This document shows positions 28,264 to 39,005 of a stretch of DNA of 64,000 nt, in pieces. Position numbers and translations under genes: made by a program. The notes below the pieces were generated by a model, which had not been told where the DNA came from, ran no database searches, and worked only from the letters and a program-made list of their open reading frames with translations. The stretch is taken from contig CAIVSQ010000436.1 in the NCBI GenBank assembly GCA_903908605.1, positions 1 through 64,000 on the forward strand, in the 5' to 3' direction. The stretch's first letter is position 1; every line of letters begins with the position of its first letter. Origin of the DNA: an uncultured Anaerolineae bacterium. GTDB taxonomy: Bacteria; Chloroflexota; Anaerolineae; Anaerolineales; Villigracilaceae.

Positions 28264-30099
28264 ATGAAAACCAGGCCAAACGCGTCAAAAATAGCGAACA
28301 GTAAATTAGAACAGGATCTGGCCCAACGGCAGGCTGAACTGGCGATCATCAACAGCGTTCAGCAAGGCCTGGTCGCACACTTGGGTGTGCAGGCCATTTA
28401 TGACCTGGTCGGGGATGAAATCCGCGACATTTTCAACGCGCAAGTCGTGATGATTTCTCCCTATGACCCCACCAGCAACACCATCGAGCACCGCTACGCA
28501 ATAGAACGCGGTGAGCGGGTCTATTCCCCCGGCCAGCACGCTCCCGGCGGCTTTCGCTCAAAAATCATCCGCACTGGTCTACCCGTGCTCGTCAATAGTG
28601 ATGTCGCCGAGCAGGCCGCCCGCCTGGGGCAGCCCACCCTGCCCGGCACAAAAACACCAAAATCCTGGCTGGGCGTCCCCATGATGGTGCGCGGCGCAGT
28701 GACAGGCATCCTCAGCCTGCAAAATGTGGATGAAGAAAACGCCTTCGAAGAATCGGACGTGCGCCTGCTGCAAACCATCGCCAATTCAATGAGCGTGGCG
28801 CTCGAGAACGCGACCTTGTTTGATGAAACTCAGCGCCTGCTGCGCGAAACAGAACAGCGCGCGGTTGAGCTCCAAATCATCAACAACGTTCAGGAAGGTC
28901 TGGCCCGCAGATTGGAGCCAAAAGCCATCCAGTCGCTGGTAGGCGAAAAGATACGCGAAACCTTTCACCTGCAGGCCCAAATCGTCTTCATCGCCATGCT
29001 GGAAACCGACACAGACCAGCTGGATTTCGCCTACCTGTACCAGCGCGACAACACCAATCCGCCTGGCATGGATCTAATCCTGCCCTTGGCCCGACAACCA
29101 CTCACCCATCATCAAGCGCTGCTGCTGGAAAACGCCGGCCCACTGGGCACACGCGGGGCAGCAATCCTGGTCCCCATGCTAACCGGGGCAACCCTCCAGG
29201 GCGTGCTGGGGGTGATCAACCTGGAATTGGAACATCCCTTCACCACAGCCGACCTGCGCCTGCTCGAAACCCTTGCGCACGCCACCAGCCTGGCCCTCGA
29301 AAATGCCCGCCTGTGGGAACAGGAAAAAATCTACCGCAAGGCACTCGAACGCGAGTTTGAGATCGGTCGCAACATCCAGGCAAGTTTCTTGCCAGAGAGC
29401 CTGCCCCAGCCCCCAGGCTGGGAGATCGCAGCCTCGCTAAAGTCGGCGCGCGAAGTCGCCGGCGACTTTTATGATGTCTTCGAGCTGCCTGATGGCACGG
29501 TTGGATTGGTGATCGCCGATGTCTGTGACAAGGGTCTGGGCGCAGCCCTCTTTATGACCCTCTTCCGCAGCCTGCTGCGCGTTATCTCGAACATCGATTT
29601 CTTCACCCGCGGCCTTAGCACCCCGGCGGCGCGCATCCATAACACCATCTCACTGACCAACAACTACATCGTCGAAACCCACGGCCTGACCGGCATGTTC
29701 GCCACCATCTTCTTTGGTATCCTGGATGTCACCAGTGGTCTGCTCACCTATATCAACGCCGGCCATTTGCCGCCCCTGCATGTCAACCGCACCGGAATGC
29801 GGGCCGCCCTGCAAATCTCTGGCCCAGCCGTCGGCGCCATGCTCAACGCCCAGTACCGGGTCGGCGAACTGCTCTTTGAAGAAGGCGATACCCTCTTCGC
29901 CTATACCGATGGCTTGACAGATACCTCCGACCCTGCTGGCCAATTATTCGAAGTCCGCGAATTTGTTCCCCTGCTGGCTGGCAACCTGCCCCTGGACGGG
30001 CTGCTCGATCATTTTCAAAATCGCATCGAAGAACATGCCAGCGGCTCAAAGCAGTTTGATGACATCACCATGCTGGTTATCCGCCATTCCAAACATTAA
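28264..30099 (+). CDS. GAF-domain PP2C/SpoIIE-type serine phosphatase
   Basis: Two GAF-like regions; C-terminal EIGRNIQASFLPESLPQPPGWEIAASLKSAREVAGDFYDVFELPDGTVGLVIADVCDKGLGAALFM; DTLFAYTDGLTDTSDP. Confidence 0.92.
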   Translation: MKTRPNASKIANSKLEQDLAQRQAELAIINSVQQGLVAHLGVQAIYDLVGDEIRDIFNAQVVMISPYDPTSNTIEHRYAIERGERVYSPGQHAPGGFRSKIIRTGLPVLVNSDVAEQAARLGQPTLPGTKTPKSWLGVPMMVRGAVTGILSLQNVDEENAFEESDVRLLQTIANSMSVALENATLFDETQRLLRETEQRAVELQIINNVQEGLARRLEPKAIQSLVGEKIRETFHLQAQIVFIAMLETDTDQLDFAYLYQRDNTNPPGMDLILPLARQPLTHHQALLLENAGPLGTRGAAILVPMLTGATLQGVLGVINLELEHPFTTADLRLLETLAHATSLALENARLWEQEKIYRKALEREFEIGRNIQASFLPESLPQPPGWEIAASLKSAREVAGDFYDVFELPDGTVGLVIADVCDKGLGAALFMTLFRSLLRVISNIDFFTRGLSTPAARIHNTISLTNNYIVETHGLTGMFATIFFGILDVTSGLLTYINAGHLPPLHVNRTGMRAALQISGPAVGAMLNAQYRVGELLFEEGDTLFAYTDGLTDTSDPAGQLFEVREFVPLLAGNLPLDGLLDHFQNRIEEHASGSKQFDDITMLVIRHSKH

Positions 30100-30130
30100 G
30101 CCGCCGGCAAATCGCCAGCGGCTTAATGTT
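30092..30130. terminator. bidirectional terminator between convergent genes, overlapping the phosphatase stop codon
   Basis: aacattaagccgc (30092-30104) and gcggcttaatgtt (30118-30130), perfect 13-bp stem. Confidence 0.7.
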
Positions 30131-30150
30131 AAACACGGCTACCCGTGAAT

Positions 30151-32133
30151 TTATTTTCCAGCCTGCTCTTTTTCCAACGCGTTAATCTCCCGCCAAACAC
30201 GCAGCAGTTCGGCCACACTCCAGGCCTGGGCCACGCAACCACGCGGGGTATGAGGCGCATCGCCATCAAAAATATCGCTGACGCTCCCAAGCCCGCGCAC
30301 AGACAGGTGTTCAAAAAGCGGTTCCAGGAAGGAAAGCGCCAGCTGTGAATCGCGGTAAACACGCAAGTGCGCGCTGACAAACGGACCGATCAACCAGCCC
30401 CACACCGTTCCCTGGTGGTAGGCACTGTCGTCCATCGCGTGGTCGCCATTATAACGACCGATATACCCGGGCTCATCTGGCGAAAGACTGCGCAAACCCA
30501 CCGGTGTCAGCAGCTTGCGTAAGGAAATATCCACAACCGCCTTTTGCTTTTCGGCCGATAGCGGGCTATAGTGCAGTGAAACCGCTATCAACTGGGTGGG
30601 ACGCAGCGCCGGGTCATCGCCGCCAGCCGGCGTATCAAGCACATCATAACAATAGCCCAGTTTCTCATTCCAAAAACGCGAAAAACCAGTCCCGGCTTTA
30701 TCCGCCATCGCCTGGTATCGGCCAGATGGCTCGTTAATGGCCTGTGAAAATTCAATCATGCTGTGCAGGGCGTTATACCACAACGCGTTAACCTCAACCG
30801 GCTTGCCCGTACGCGGTGTGATACCCCAATCGCCGATCTTGGCATCCATCCATGTCATCGGTATGCCGGGTTCGCCTGCATATAACAAGCCATCTTCTTC
30901 ATCCACTTTTATCTGGTACCGCGTGCCAGCTTCATGCCAATCAATCATCTCAACCAGCACCGGGAAAAGTTCACGCACTAAATCCAGGTCGCCCGTTTCG
31001 CGGAAATACGCCCGGATGGCTTCAAAATACCACAGGGTCACATCCGCAGTCTTATACTCCAACACACCACCCGCTTCAGGCAGGTGATTGGGCAGCATGC
31101 CCTGGTCAACATATTGGGCAAAGGTCCTTAAAATACTGCGCGCCTCTGCGTACCTGCCAGTTGCCAACAGTAAACCAGGCAGGCTGATCAGCGTATCGCG
31201 ACCCCAGTCTCGCAACCAATGATAACCGGCGATGATGGACCATCCCTCCGGGGCACCAGGCTCAACCCGTTTGACCACAAATTGGTCCGCCGCCAATACA
31301 AGTCGAATGGGCATCTCAGGTGCCTGCGCAACCAACGCTTCCTCGTAGGCTTTTCGCTGCGCCAGAGCGCTCTTACCATCCAGGTTAGGCGATGCCTCTG
31401 TACTGATGACAAAGGTAACCGTTTCGCCAGGCTCCAGCGTAACGCGAAAATCACCCACATTCAGGTGGTCTTCCATCGCCACCGCACCGCGATAGGGCTC
31501 CATATTTAAAGAGAAATTACGGTACCAGTGATGTTCCTGCACCACCGTAGCCCGCTCACTGAGGATGTAAAACGGCAATGCGCTCTCAAAAGGACCGACC
31601 TTCAGCCCCTGCGCCACTCTGCGAACCTGCATCTGCCAATCGCCTGCATGAGTTTCTGCGTGAATATCGCGGTAATTAACCATGGCACGCGCCGTAAGCG
31701 TCATCGGGAACAGCGCCCGGCGTAAATGGTAACTAATGTAAGTTGTGTTTTCGCCTGGTTGCATCCAAATACGCTTTTCCAGGTGTGCGCCACCGAATGT
31801 AAACGTCCATGTTGGGATGGCGCCTTCAAGTTGGAAACGTTCAATATGGCGATAACCATGGGGTTCAACCAGGATATCAGCCCAGCGATTGGAATAAATC
31901 GGGTAAATACGCCCATCATATTCCACCGTATCATCCAGCTTGCTGACCATCAGGATGCGTCCCAGCGGCGGGTTTAAAGCAGCAATGAGCAATCCATGAT
32001 ATCGGCGCGTCAACAGGTTGGCGACCGTACCCGAGGCGTAACCACCAATCCCGTTGGTGACCAGCCATTCCATCGATTCTGATGTGGAGAGTTCTCCACA
32101 GATACCACGACTAAAAAAAATTGATCTCATCAC
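30151..32133 (-). CDS. glycogen debranching enzyme/amylo-alpha-1,6-glucosidase family
   Basis: EWLVTNGIGGYASGTVANLLTRRYHGLLIAAL; IIAGYHWLRDWGRDTLISLPGLLL; YHQGTVWGWLIGPFVSAHLRV. Confidence 0.94.
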   Translation of the reverse strand: MMRSIFFSRGICGELSTSESMEWLVTNGIGGYASGTVANLLTRRYHGLLIAALNPPLGRILMVSKLDDTVEYDGRIYPIYSNRWADILVEPHGYRHIERFQLEGAIPTWTFTFGGAHLEKRIWMQPGENTTYISYHLRRALFPMTLTARAMVNYRDIHAETHAGDWQMQVRRVAQGLKVGPFESALPFYILSERATVVQEHHWYRNFSLNMEPYRGAVAMEDHLNVGDFRVTLEPGETVTFVISTEASPNLDGKSALAQRKAYEEALVAQAPEMPIRLVLAADQFVVKRVEPGAPEGWSIIAGYHWLRDWGRDTLISLPGLLLATGRYAEARSILRTFAQYVDQGMLPNHLPEAGGVLEYKTADVTLWYFEAIRAYFRETGDLDLVRELFPVLVEMIDWHEAGTRYQIKVDEEDGLLYAGEPGIPMTWMDAKIGDWGITPRTGKPVEVNALWYNALHSMIEFSQAINEPSGRYQAMADKAGTGFSRFWNEKLGYCYDVLDTPAGGDDPALRPTQLIAVSLHYSPLSAEKQKAVVDISLRKLLTPVGLRSLSPDEPGYIGRYNGDHAMDDSAYHQGTVWGWLIGPFVSAHLRVYRDSQLALSFLEPLFEHLSVRGLGSVSDIFDGDAPHTPRGCVAQAWSVAELLRVWREINALEKEQAGK

Positions 32134-32305
32134 AATTCCTACTCGAATGACAATGACACATGATCCCAGGAACGATCATTAAGGGATGGTAGCCATATTT
32201 TATAATTGGCACAATTCTACCCGGCTTTGTCTTATTTTACGGGCCGCTTAATTGATTAAAAGGTTTGTATTCATTCTACACCTTTGTTATGCCGGGTTCA
32301 ATCAT

Positions 32306-32344
32306 AAAAGCACAGGCCTTGAATAAATGCGCTGTGCTTTTTTC
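32306..32344 (+). terminator. terminator-like hairpin with T6 on the plus strand
   Basis: aaaagcacag...ctgtgctttttt, perfect 10-bp stem; flanking genes are both minus strand. Confidence 0.6.
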
Positions 32345-32468
32345 GTGTCCCAACCAGGTTGTTTTCGGGCCACCTGGTATCCACAATCATCATGAGTTCA
32401 GAGGTGTCTGCCTGGTTGCTCGCTTGCACACCCAGATAAAATATTTTTCCTGCTTGTTTCCTATTTTC

Positions 32469-33398
32469 TCATACCTGGAATATTCGCTCGGTACCATCAT
32501 CCGGGACCCATACCTGTCCATCATGATCCACCGCCAGATAATAAAATTCTGGGTGACTGGCAACCAGGCTGCGAGCAAACTGCGGCCCACCGATTAACAT
32601 GGACTTGGCACCAGCTTCTGCCAGCGCGCCAGAAGGGGCAAAGGCTGTCACACTCAACCATGGGCTGTCCGAAGGTTCACCACTGCGCGGATCCACCAGG
32701 TGATGACGCCGAATGCCATCCTGCTGCCAGAAACGACGCGCAACCGAGGATGTCGCGACCGCGCCTGGCTCCGCCAGGAAGTTCATCAGGTCAAGATCTG
32801 GGTTGCGCGGATCTTCAAGCGCAATTTCCCACTGTTCCTGCCCCGCAGGACGCCCCACCAGGAACAGATCCCCGCCTGCATTCACAGCGCAGGTGGAAGC
32901 AAATTTCCGCAGGCGCAGCGTTGCCTGTTCAGCGATCCAACCCTTGGCAATCCCACCCAGGTCAATCCTCATACCCATTGGCAAACGAACCGCCAGGTTA
33001 CTGACCTCAAATTCAATCGACCCAAAGGAGGGCAAATCCTGGCGCCCACGCAGGGCAGAACCTGGCCCAGGCCCCGCAGATCGAAGTTCCTCGATCGTGC
33101 GGTCGTAACCAAGTGCCTCAAGATCCGGCAGTATCGACGGATCGAATAAGCCGCCAGTCAGGGTAAAACACTCAACCGCCGCCTGAAGCAGGCTGAACAT
33201 TTCGGCTGAGACCGGGAACCAGGAGCCTGCCGCATGGTTGAGGCGCGCCAGCTCACTGGTGGAAGAAAAGCGCGTAAACCGCTGTTCACAGGCTTCAATA
33301 AAACTGCGCGTATGAACAAAACCTTCTTGCGCGGCAGACCCTTCGGCTGCCAGCAAAATGGTGGTGCTCATCGCGCGAAAACTATCATATTCCATCAA
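32469..33398 (-). CDS. apbE: FAD:protein FMN transferase (ApbE family)
   Basis: RIDLGGIAKGWIAEQATLRLRKFASTCAVNAGGDLFLVG; HHLVDPRSGEPSDSPWLSVTAFAPSGALAEAGAKSMLIGG. Confidence 0.93.
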   Translation of the reverse strand: MMEYDSFRAMSTTILLAAEGSAAQEGFVHTRSFIEACEQRFTRFSSTSELARLNHAAGSWFPVSAEMFSLLQAAVECFTLTGGLFDPSILPDLEALGYDRTIEELRSAGPGPGSALRGRQDLPSFGSIEFEVSNLAVRLPMGMRIDLGGIAKGWIAEQATLRLRKFASTCAVNAGGDLFLVGRPAGQEQWEIALEDPRNPDLDLMNFLAEPGAVATSSVARRFWQQDGIRRHHLVDPRSGEPSDSPWLSVTAFAPSGALAEAGAKSMLIGGPQFARSLVASHPEFYYLAVDHDGQVWVPDDGTERIFQV

Positions 33399-33675
33399 GG
33401 ACCTCCAGTGAGCACCCGCAGAAAATATGGAGCGGGTGGTTAAGACAAGTTCAATGTGCTGAATTTCACCTGACCAATTCAGGTACAGGTCAGCGTGCCA
33501 GGGGTTTCATTCGGACGCGGCTCTTTTAGCAGTGCTGTAGCCAGTCTTATCGAATGCGCTGATCAACCGCCGCAACGCTAAAGAGGCAACCCGATAATAA
33601 CTTTAAAGGTATGCACACTAAATGATTGATTTTTTGGGGGAAGGATGATGTCTCAGTGACTACAACGCTGGACCG

Positions 33676-34380
33676 CTACAGATCATCCAGTGATTTCGGC
33701 GACGGGGTCCCGCACGCAATCCAGTAAACAGCAAAAAAGACCGTCGTCAAAAATGTCAACGCGTATATTTTAAGCACCCAGGGTAGGTCTGAATCCGTAC
33801 CAGCATACAGTCCATGAAAAAGAGTCCCCGCGTAAGCCAGCAGGCTGACGACATGAATCCCCTGGAAAACACGCAAAGTGATAAACCGGCGAATATAAAA
33901 AGTCAGCGACACCAGCAAAGCAAAATACAGACTCAGGATGCCCAGCCCAACCCAAAATGGACGGTAATTGGAAATAAAAGGCACCAGGATTTGCTCCAGT
34001 GTAAACGGCTCAACCAATTCAAGCAGCAGTACACCAGCATGCAGAAAAGAAAAACCAAGCCCCAGCAGCGAGAGATGTTCATGAAAAGCGATCGTCATTT
34101 TGTGCTCAAGCACTGCATCAAAAATCTTACTGCTGACAGCAAACCCAAACACCGTCGAAAGCCAGAACAGCAGGTAGGCCATCAACCCCGAAGCGCGGTT
34201 GATATACCACCAAACATGCATACTTTTTAGTGCAAATGGTTCCGTAATCATCTCGAAGAGCGAGGTGCTACCGTTAATTGGCACAACCAACACAAAGGCC
34301 ACACACATCAGCATCAGCGTGATCACAAAAGGCAATGCGCCTACCTGGTTTGGACGGTTCTGACCGGGGTTAACTGACAT
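33676..34380 (-). CDS. ferric reductase-like transmembrane heme protein (YedZ/FRE-like)
   Basis: NRASGLMAYLLFWLSTVFGFAVSSKIF; HEHLSLLGLGFSFLHAGVLL; FQGIHVVSLLAYAGTLFHGLYAGTDS. Confidence 0.85.
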   Translation of the reverse strand: MSVNPGQNRPNQVGALPFVITLMLMCVAFVLVVPINGSTSLFEMITEPFALKSMHVWWYINRASGLMAYLLFWLSTVFGFAVSSKIFDAVLEHKMTIAFHEHLSLLGLGFSFLHAGVLLLELVEPFTLEQILVPFISNYRPFWVGLGILSLYFALLVSLTFYIRRFITLRVFQGIHVVSLLAYAGTLFHGLYAGTDSDLPWVLKIYALTFLTTVFFAVYWIACGTPSPKSLDDL

Positions 34381-34423
34381 TCTCACGACCTTGAGTTCAG
34401 TGTTGAGCCACCTGGCTGACCAA

Positions 34424-34834
34424 TCATGAGCCACCTGTACGCAACCAGGGCGTGGCAGTCGGAATATTGGCGGTGGCTTGCAGGGTTGGTATAGCAGTGG
34501 GCTGCGGCATCGGGACGATGGTGGCAAGCTGGGTTGGTAGCACAGTGGGTGGAATCACCGGTGGGGCCGAGGTGGGCGCGCCGGTTGGCAGTGGGCTCGG
34601 AATGATCAGGTTAAAACTTTTTATATTGCCCGGTGTAATCGTTACCGCGGCAACCAGCGCGTCGATATCCGGTACTGGCGGGAGCACAACCGTAGCGGTG
34701 GGGCTGGTTGGGTTGGGCTGTGGGGTTCCCTGGTTGTCCCTCGGCTCCGAGGCGCGCGCCAGGTAAAGCCAGACCAGTAAGAATCCGACCATGCTGACCA
34801 ACGAAACCCATGTGCGCGCAAATTGTTTAATCAT
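34424..34834 (-). CDS. Pro/Thr-rich membrane-anchored small protein
   Basis: 136 aa; N-terminal TM then low-complexity P/T/A-rich tail; in line with neighbouring minus-strand genes. Confidence 0.65.
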   Translation of the reverse strand: MIKQFARTWVSLVSMVGFLLVWLYLARASEPRDNQGTPQPNPTSPTATVVLPPVPDIDALVAAVTITPGNIKSFNLIIPSPLPTGAPTSAPPVIPPTVLPTQLATIVPMPQPTAIPTLQATANIPTATPWLRTGGS

Positions 34835-34867
34835 ATTTACCTTAAAAAGTACCCGGCTGTGAGAACA

Positions 34868-35221
34868 TCATGGCTTGGGCTGCTGGAGGATGGTGATAGT
34901 TCCATCCTTGGCAATGGCGATCAAACCCTGCTGTTCAAGCTGGTTGAACACCGCCTGATACTGCTCAATCTGGCGATTAGCGAGATCAATCTGCTGGTTG
35001 GCTGCACTCAGCCGCCTGGCCGCCGTGGTAAGCTGCGAGGTGTATTGTTTTTCACGCGCCTTAAAATCATTCAATACATTCTGATTGTCCACAGCCACCT
35101 GCGTACTTGCCGCAACCACATCGGCTGTGACCAGGGCATCCCTGCCCATTAAATACATCGCAGTTCCAAGCAAAGCGGTTACCAAAACCGCGGCGATCAA
35201 TGCGGTAACAGACCTGTCCAT
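34868..35221 (-). CDS. small membrane-anchored coiled-coil protein
   Basis: 117 aa; N-terminal TM (VTALIAAVLVTALLGTAMYLMG) then Q/A-rich helical region. Confidence 0.65.
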   Translation of the reverse strand: MDRSVTALIAAVLVTALLGTAMYLMGRDALVTADVVAASTQVAVDNQNVLNDFKAREKQYTSQLTTAARRLSAANQQIDLANRQIEQYQAVFNQLEQQGLIAIAKDGTITILQQPKP

Positions 35222-35740
35222 AAATCTCCAAAATAATTCACACCCAAAGTTGTGCTCTCGTGCCGTTACCCGGCAGTCATTTTTATTTTATCCTGTATTT
35301 TGTACCTGGCACGTGAAAAGCGCCTAAATTAACACACCTACATTTTAATCGACAGTTGCCCGGGAAAGATAACATTACCATACAAAATCAACCGCCCAAG
35401 GCAATCACCCCCGCCGCAGTTGTAGTTTTATTAGGAATTCAGGTTCCAATCCCGTGAAAACCAGCCTCCTTGCAAATATTGAACCAACATCCCATCGATT
35501 AGTTACCTGCTTGCGAGTAAAATTTACTTACCAAACATAGAATCCAAGATAGCAAAAAATAATATGTCAACCTGTAAACATGGCCCAATAAATATTTTAC
35601 AACGCCACAGACCAGGTTCAACCAGCATCTCGTTCAGACCAACGATTGCAAAGCGTGGTATCCGCCCATAAAGGCGACCCTGCGCAATTAATCCATTGAT
35701 TTTTTTATTATCAAGGAACATCAACCTTATTAGCACTTCA

Positions 35741-38700
35741 ATGCAAGGCGAAACTTCCTTCCCACTCAGCAAAACAAAAACCATCGCGCCGCGACGCAGA
35801 GCGGAGCTGATCACGCGCCCGCGCTTAATTAATGAAATTCACGCCCTGTTGAACAAAAAGCTGGTCCTGATCTCGGCCCCGGCTGGTTATGGAAAAACCT
35901 CGCTCTTGATCGACATGGCCGAAAACAGTGAAATTCCATTTTGCTGGCTTTCACTCGACAGCCTGGACCAGGACCCCCAGCGCTTCCTCGCCTATTTCAT
36001 CGCCAGTATCCAGGAACGCTTTCCAGGCTTTGGGACGATTTCCACCAGCATGTTGAAAAACACCACGCTGATCGAGAAGGAAAACGAACGTCTGGTCATC
36101 ACCATCACCAATGAAATCCAACAGGAAATTCATGAGCACTTCGCCATCGTGCTGGATGACTATCAGTTCGTCGACCCGGTTCCCGCAGTGCGTATTTTCA
36201 TTAACCGCTTCATCGAACTGGTGGGGGAACACTGCCACCTGCTGCTACTCTCACGCCTGCTGCCAACCCTGCCCGACCTGCACCTGTTGGTCGCCAGGGA
36301 CCTGGTGGGAGGCCTGGGCGTGGAAGACCTGGGCTTCCTGCCAGAAGAAATCAGGGCGCTTTTCGATCAAAATAGTCACCAGCATCTTAGCCTGGACGAA
36401 GCCCGCGATATAGCGCGACTGACAGATGGCTGGGTGACCGCCATTGCCCTAACCGGTCTTTCTCACCACGCCGGCCTCCGCAACCCCACCACCCCGGCCG
36501 CACGTACCGGCATCGAGTTATACGACTACTTCACCCGCGAAATCCTCGCAAAACAGCCCACCGATGTGCGCGATTTCCTGCTGCTAACTTCCCTGCTTGA
36601 CGATGTAAATATTGAACTTTGCCAACAAGTACTCGAACCCGTTGTTTCGCAGCGTGACCTGGATTGGAAAAAATTATTCCACGCCATCCAAACCAACAAC
36701 CTGTTCGCCATCCCCATCGGCACAGATGGACGTGACTTTCGCTACCACCATCTTTTTCAGGAATACTTGCAAACCCGCCTGCAAGAAGAAACCCCGCAAA
36801 TCATCCAGCAGGTCATGACCCGCCTGGCAGATTATTATCGCCAACAGCGGGACTGGGATAAAGCCCACTATATTTATGAAAACAATGGTGACTTGCAAGC
36901 CCGCATTGCACTCATCGAGCAGGCGGGCACCTATCTAATTCAAAATGGGCGCATCGTCACCCTTGCTAGCTGGTTGGACCGCCTGCCCGTCTCCATCCTG
37001 CAAAACAACCCCAGGCTGCTCTCGCTGCAAGGGTCAGTAGCCTACACCCAGGGCGACACCCAGATGGGAATTTCGCTCCTGAGCCAGGCCGAAACTCAGT
37101 TCCGGCAGCAAGCAGACATCGAAAACCTGACTCTGACACTGGTACGCCGGGCTGCCGCCTACCGCGAATTGGGAGGCCTGCCTCTGGCCATGCAAGACGC
37201 CGAGGAAATCATGGCGATCACCGTGGGCATCCCTAACGATGAAATCCAGACCACCTATGCCGCCGCTGAACGCGTCAAAGGCATGGTGCTCTTCCGGCAA
37301 GGCAACAGCCTTGCGGCTGCCCCCTTGCTCGAGGACGCCCTGCGCCGCCTGGTACGCCTGCAAGACTTCGTGCAGATACCGATCCTGGAAATGGAATTGG
37401 GCACCATCCATCACGCCCTCGGCAACACTGAAACTGCCATCCTTTATTATCAGAGCGCCCTGAAAACCTGGGAAAAAGATGGCAACCTGGGCTGGCAGGC
37501 CACATTAATGAACAACCTGGCCGTGTTGCACCATTCACGCGGCGAATATGAACTGGCATTCAGGGTTTTGGAAGACGCGATCGACTGCGCCCAGCGTAGT
37601 GGCTACACCCGCGCCCAGGCTTTGGCACTCAGCAGCCTGGGAGACCTGTTGGCTGACCTGCAGGAAACCGAACGCGCTGGCGAATGTATCGATCAGGCTC
37701 TGGTGATCGCTTCACAACTCGGATACTCATTCCTGGTCTTTTACACCTCGGTAGCCAAAGCCCGTATTGCCCGGCTCGAAAATCGCCCTGCCGTAGCTGA
37801 GGCCCTGCTGCGTGAATTATCTGGGCGCAGCGGACAAAACACATCCCAGGCCGATGAAGCCCTCTTCCTGATGGAACACGGCCTGCTATTGCTTTACCAG
37901 GATCAGGTTCACCAGGCATCCGGCCAGTTGGCCCGCGCAATCAACCTGTATGAACGCGATGGACGCGCACTGGAAGTCAGCATCGCAAAACTATGGTTGG
38001 CCGCAGCCCACCTGGCCCTGGGCGAAACAGACTCTCTGCCACTCGAGCTGAGCAACCTGAACACCGCCTGGATAACCCTCAAGGAACCCGCCCCCCTGCA
38101 AATCGCCGCCAGTGAGATCCAACACTGGTTGCAAAAATTTCAACTGGCAGGCTCAGACCTGCAGCCATTCCAGCCCTGGTTTCAACGCGCCAATGAATTC
38201 ACCCAGCAAATTTCCACCATCCGTAGAAACGTCCGGCGGGCATCAAAATCCGCTTTCATTTCCCCTCCACATATCACCATTCAGGGCTTCGGCCCGGCTC
38301 TGGTAAGGGTAAACGGCAGCGAATTGCAGCTTTCTGACTGGCAAACCAGGGAAACGCGTGATTTATTTTTCCATTTTCTCGAAACCAATGCCAGCACCAA
38401 AGAGGAAGTAGCCGCTGTCTTTTGGCCGGATATTTCCCCTGAACGGTTGAAAATGCGTTTTAAAACCAGCCTCTACCGTCTGAGACACGCCGTCGGGCAG
38501 AACACCATCCTGTTTGACGGCGAGCGCTACCGTTTCAACCATAACCTTGATTATGAATACGACCACGAGACCTATGAGAAACAGGTCGAATTTGCATCCA
38601 CCTGCAAAAGCCCCGCCGAAACAGCCGCCCAACTGCAGATCGCCGTGGACCTGGTGCATGGGCGCTTCCTGGCAGATATCGACCTGGAGTGGGCGGATAT

Positions 38701-38986
38701 CCTCAGAAACGAGTTCGAAACCCGCCACCAGGCCAATTTGCTCAACCTGGCCTGGTTATACCTGCAAACAGGCCAGCATGCTTCCGTTCTGGCGGCCTGC
38801 CAGGCCGCCCTCGAAACCGACCCACTTCTCGAGGATGCCTACCAGTTGATGATGCGCGCCCACCTGCGCCTGGGGGATAGGGCCGCCGCTGCGCGGGTCT
38901 ATAAAACTTGCAGCCAGGTATTACAAACCGAATTGGGGATCAAACCCTCAGCAGAGCTGGAAAAACTGCGCAAAGAACTAAATTAA
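35741..38986 (+). CDS. STAND-ATPase/TPR/BTAD transcriptional regulator (second copy of this architecture)
   Basis: Walker A LISAPAGYGKTSLL; TPR-rich; C-term VRVNGSELQLSDWQTRETRDLFFHFLETNASTKEEVAAVFWPDISPERLKMRFKTSLYRLRHAVGQNTILFDGERY and BTAD. Confidence 0.9.
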   Translation: MQGETSFPLSKTKTIAPRRRAELITRPRLINEIHALLNKKLVLISAPAGYGKTSLLIDMAENSEIPFCWLSLDSLDQDPQRFLAYFIASIQERFPGFGTISTSMLKNTTLIEKENERLVITITNEIQQEIHEHFAIVLDDYQFVDPVPAVRIFINRFIELVGEHCHLLLLSRLLPTLPDLHLLVARDLVGGLGVEDLGFLPEEIRALFDQNSHQHLSLDEARDIARLTDGWVTAIALTGLSHHAGLRNPTTPAARTGIELYDYFTREILAKQPTDVRDFLLLTSLLDDVNIELCQQVLEPVVSQRDLDWKKLFHAIQTNNLFAIPIGTDGRDFRYHHLFQEYLQTRLQEETPQIIQQVMTRLADYYRQQRDWDKAHYIYENNGDLQARIALIEQAGTYLIQNGRIVTLASWLDRLPVSILQNNPRLLSLQGSVAYTQGDTQMGISLLSQAETQFRQQADIENLTLTLVRRAAAYRELGGLPLAMQDAEEIMAITVGIPNDEIQTTYAAAERVKGMVLFRQGNSLAAAPLLEDALRRLVRLQDFVQIPILEMELGTIHHALGNTETAILYYQSALKTWEKDGNLGWQATLMNNLAVLHHSRGEYELAFRVLEDAIDCAQRSGYTRAQALALSSLGDLLADLQETERAGECIDQALVIASQLGYSFLVFYTSVAKARIARLENRPAVAEALLRELSGRSGQNTSQADEALFLMEHGLLLLYQDQVHQASGQLARAINLYERDGRALEVSIAKLWLAAAHLALGETDSLPLELSNLNTAWITLKEPAPLQIAASEIQHWLQKFQLAGSDLQPFQPWFQRANEFTQQISTIRRNVRRASKSAFISPPHITIQGFGPALVRVNGSELQLSDWQTRETRDLFFHFLETNASTKEEVAAVFWPDISPERLKMRFKTSLYRLRHAVGQNTILFDGERYRFNHNLDYEYDHETYEKQVEFASTCKSPAETAAQLQIAVDLVHGRFLADIDLEWADILRNEFETRHQANLLNLAWLYLQTGQHASVLAACQAALETDPLLEDAYQLMMRAHLRLGDRAAAARVYKTCSQVLQTELGIKPSAELEKLRKELN

Positions 38987-39005
38987 TATGTCTTTGTACC
39001 CACTT

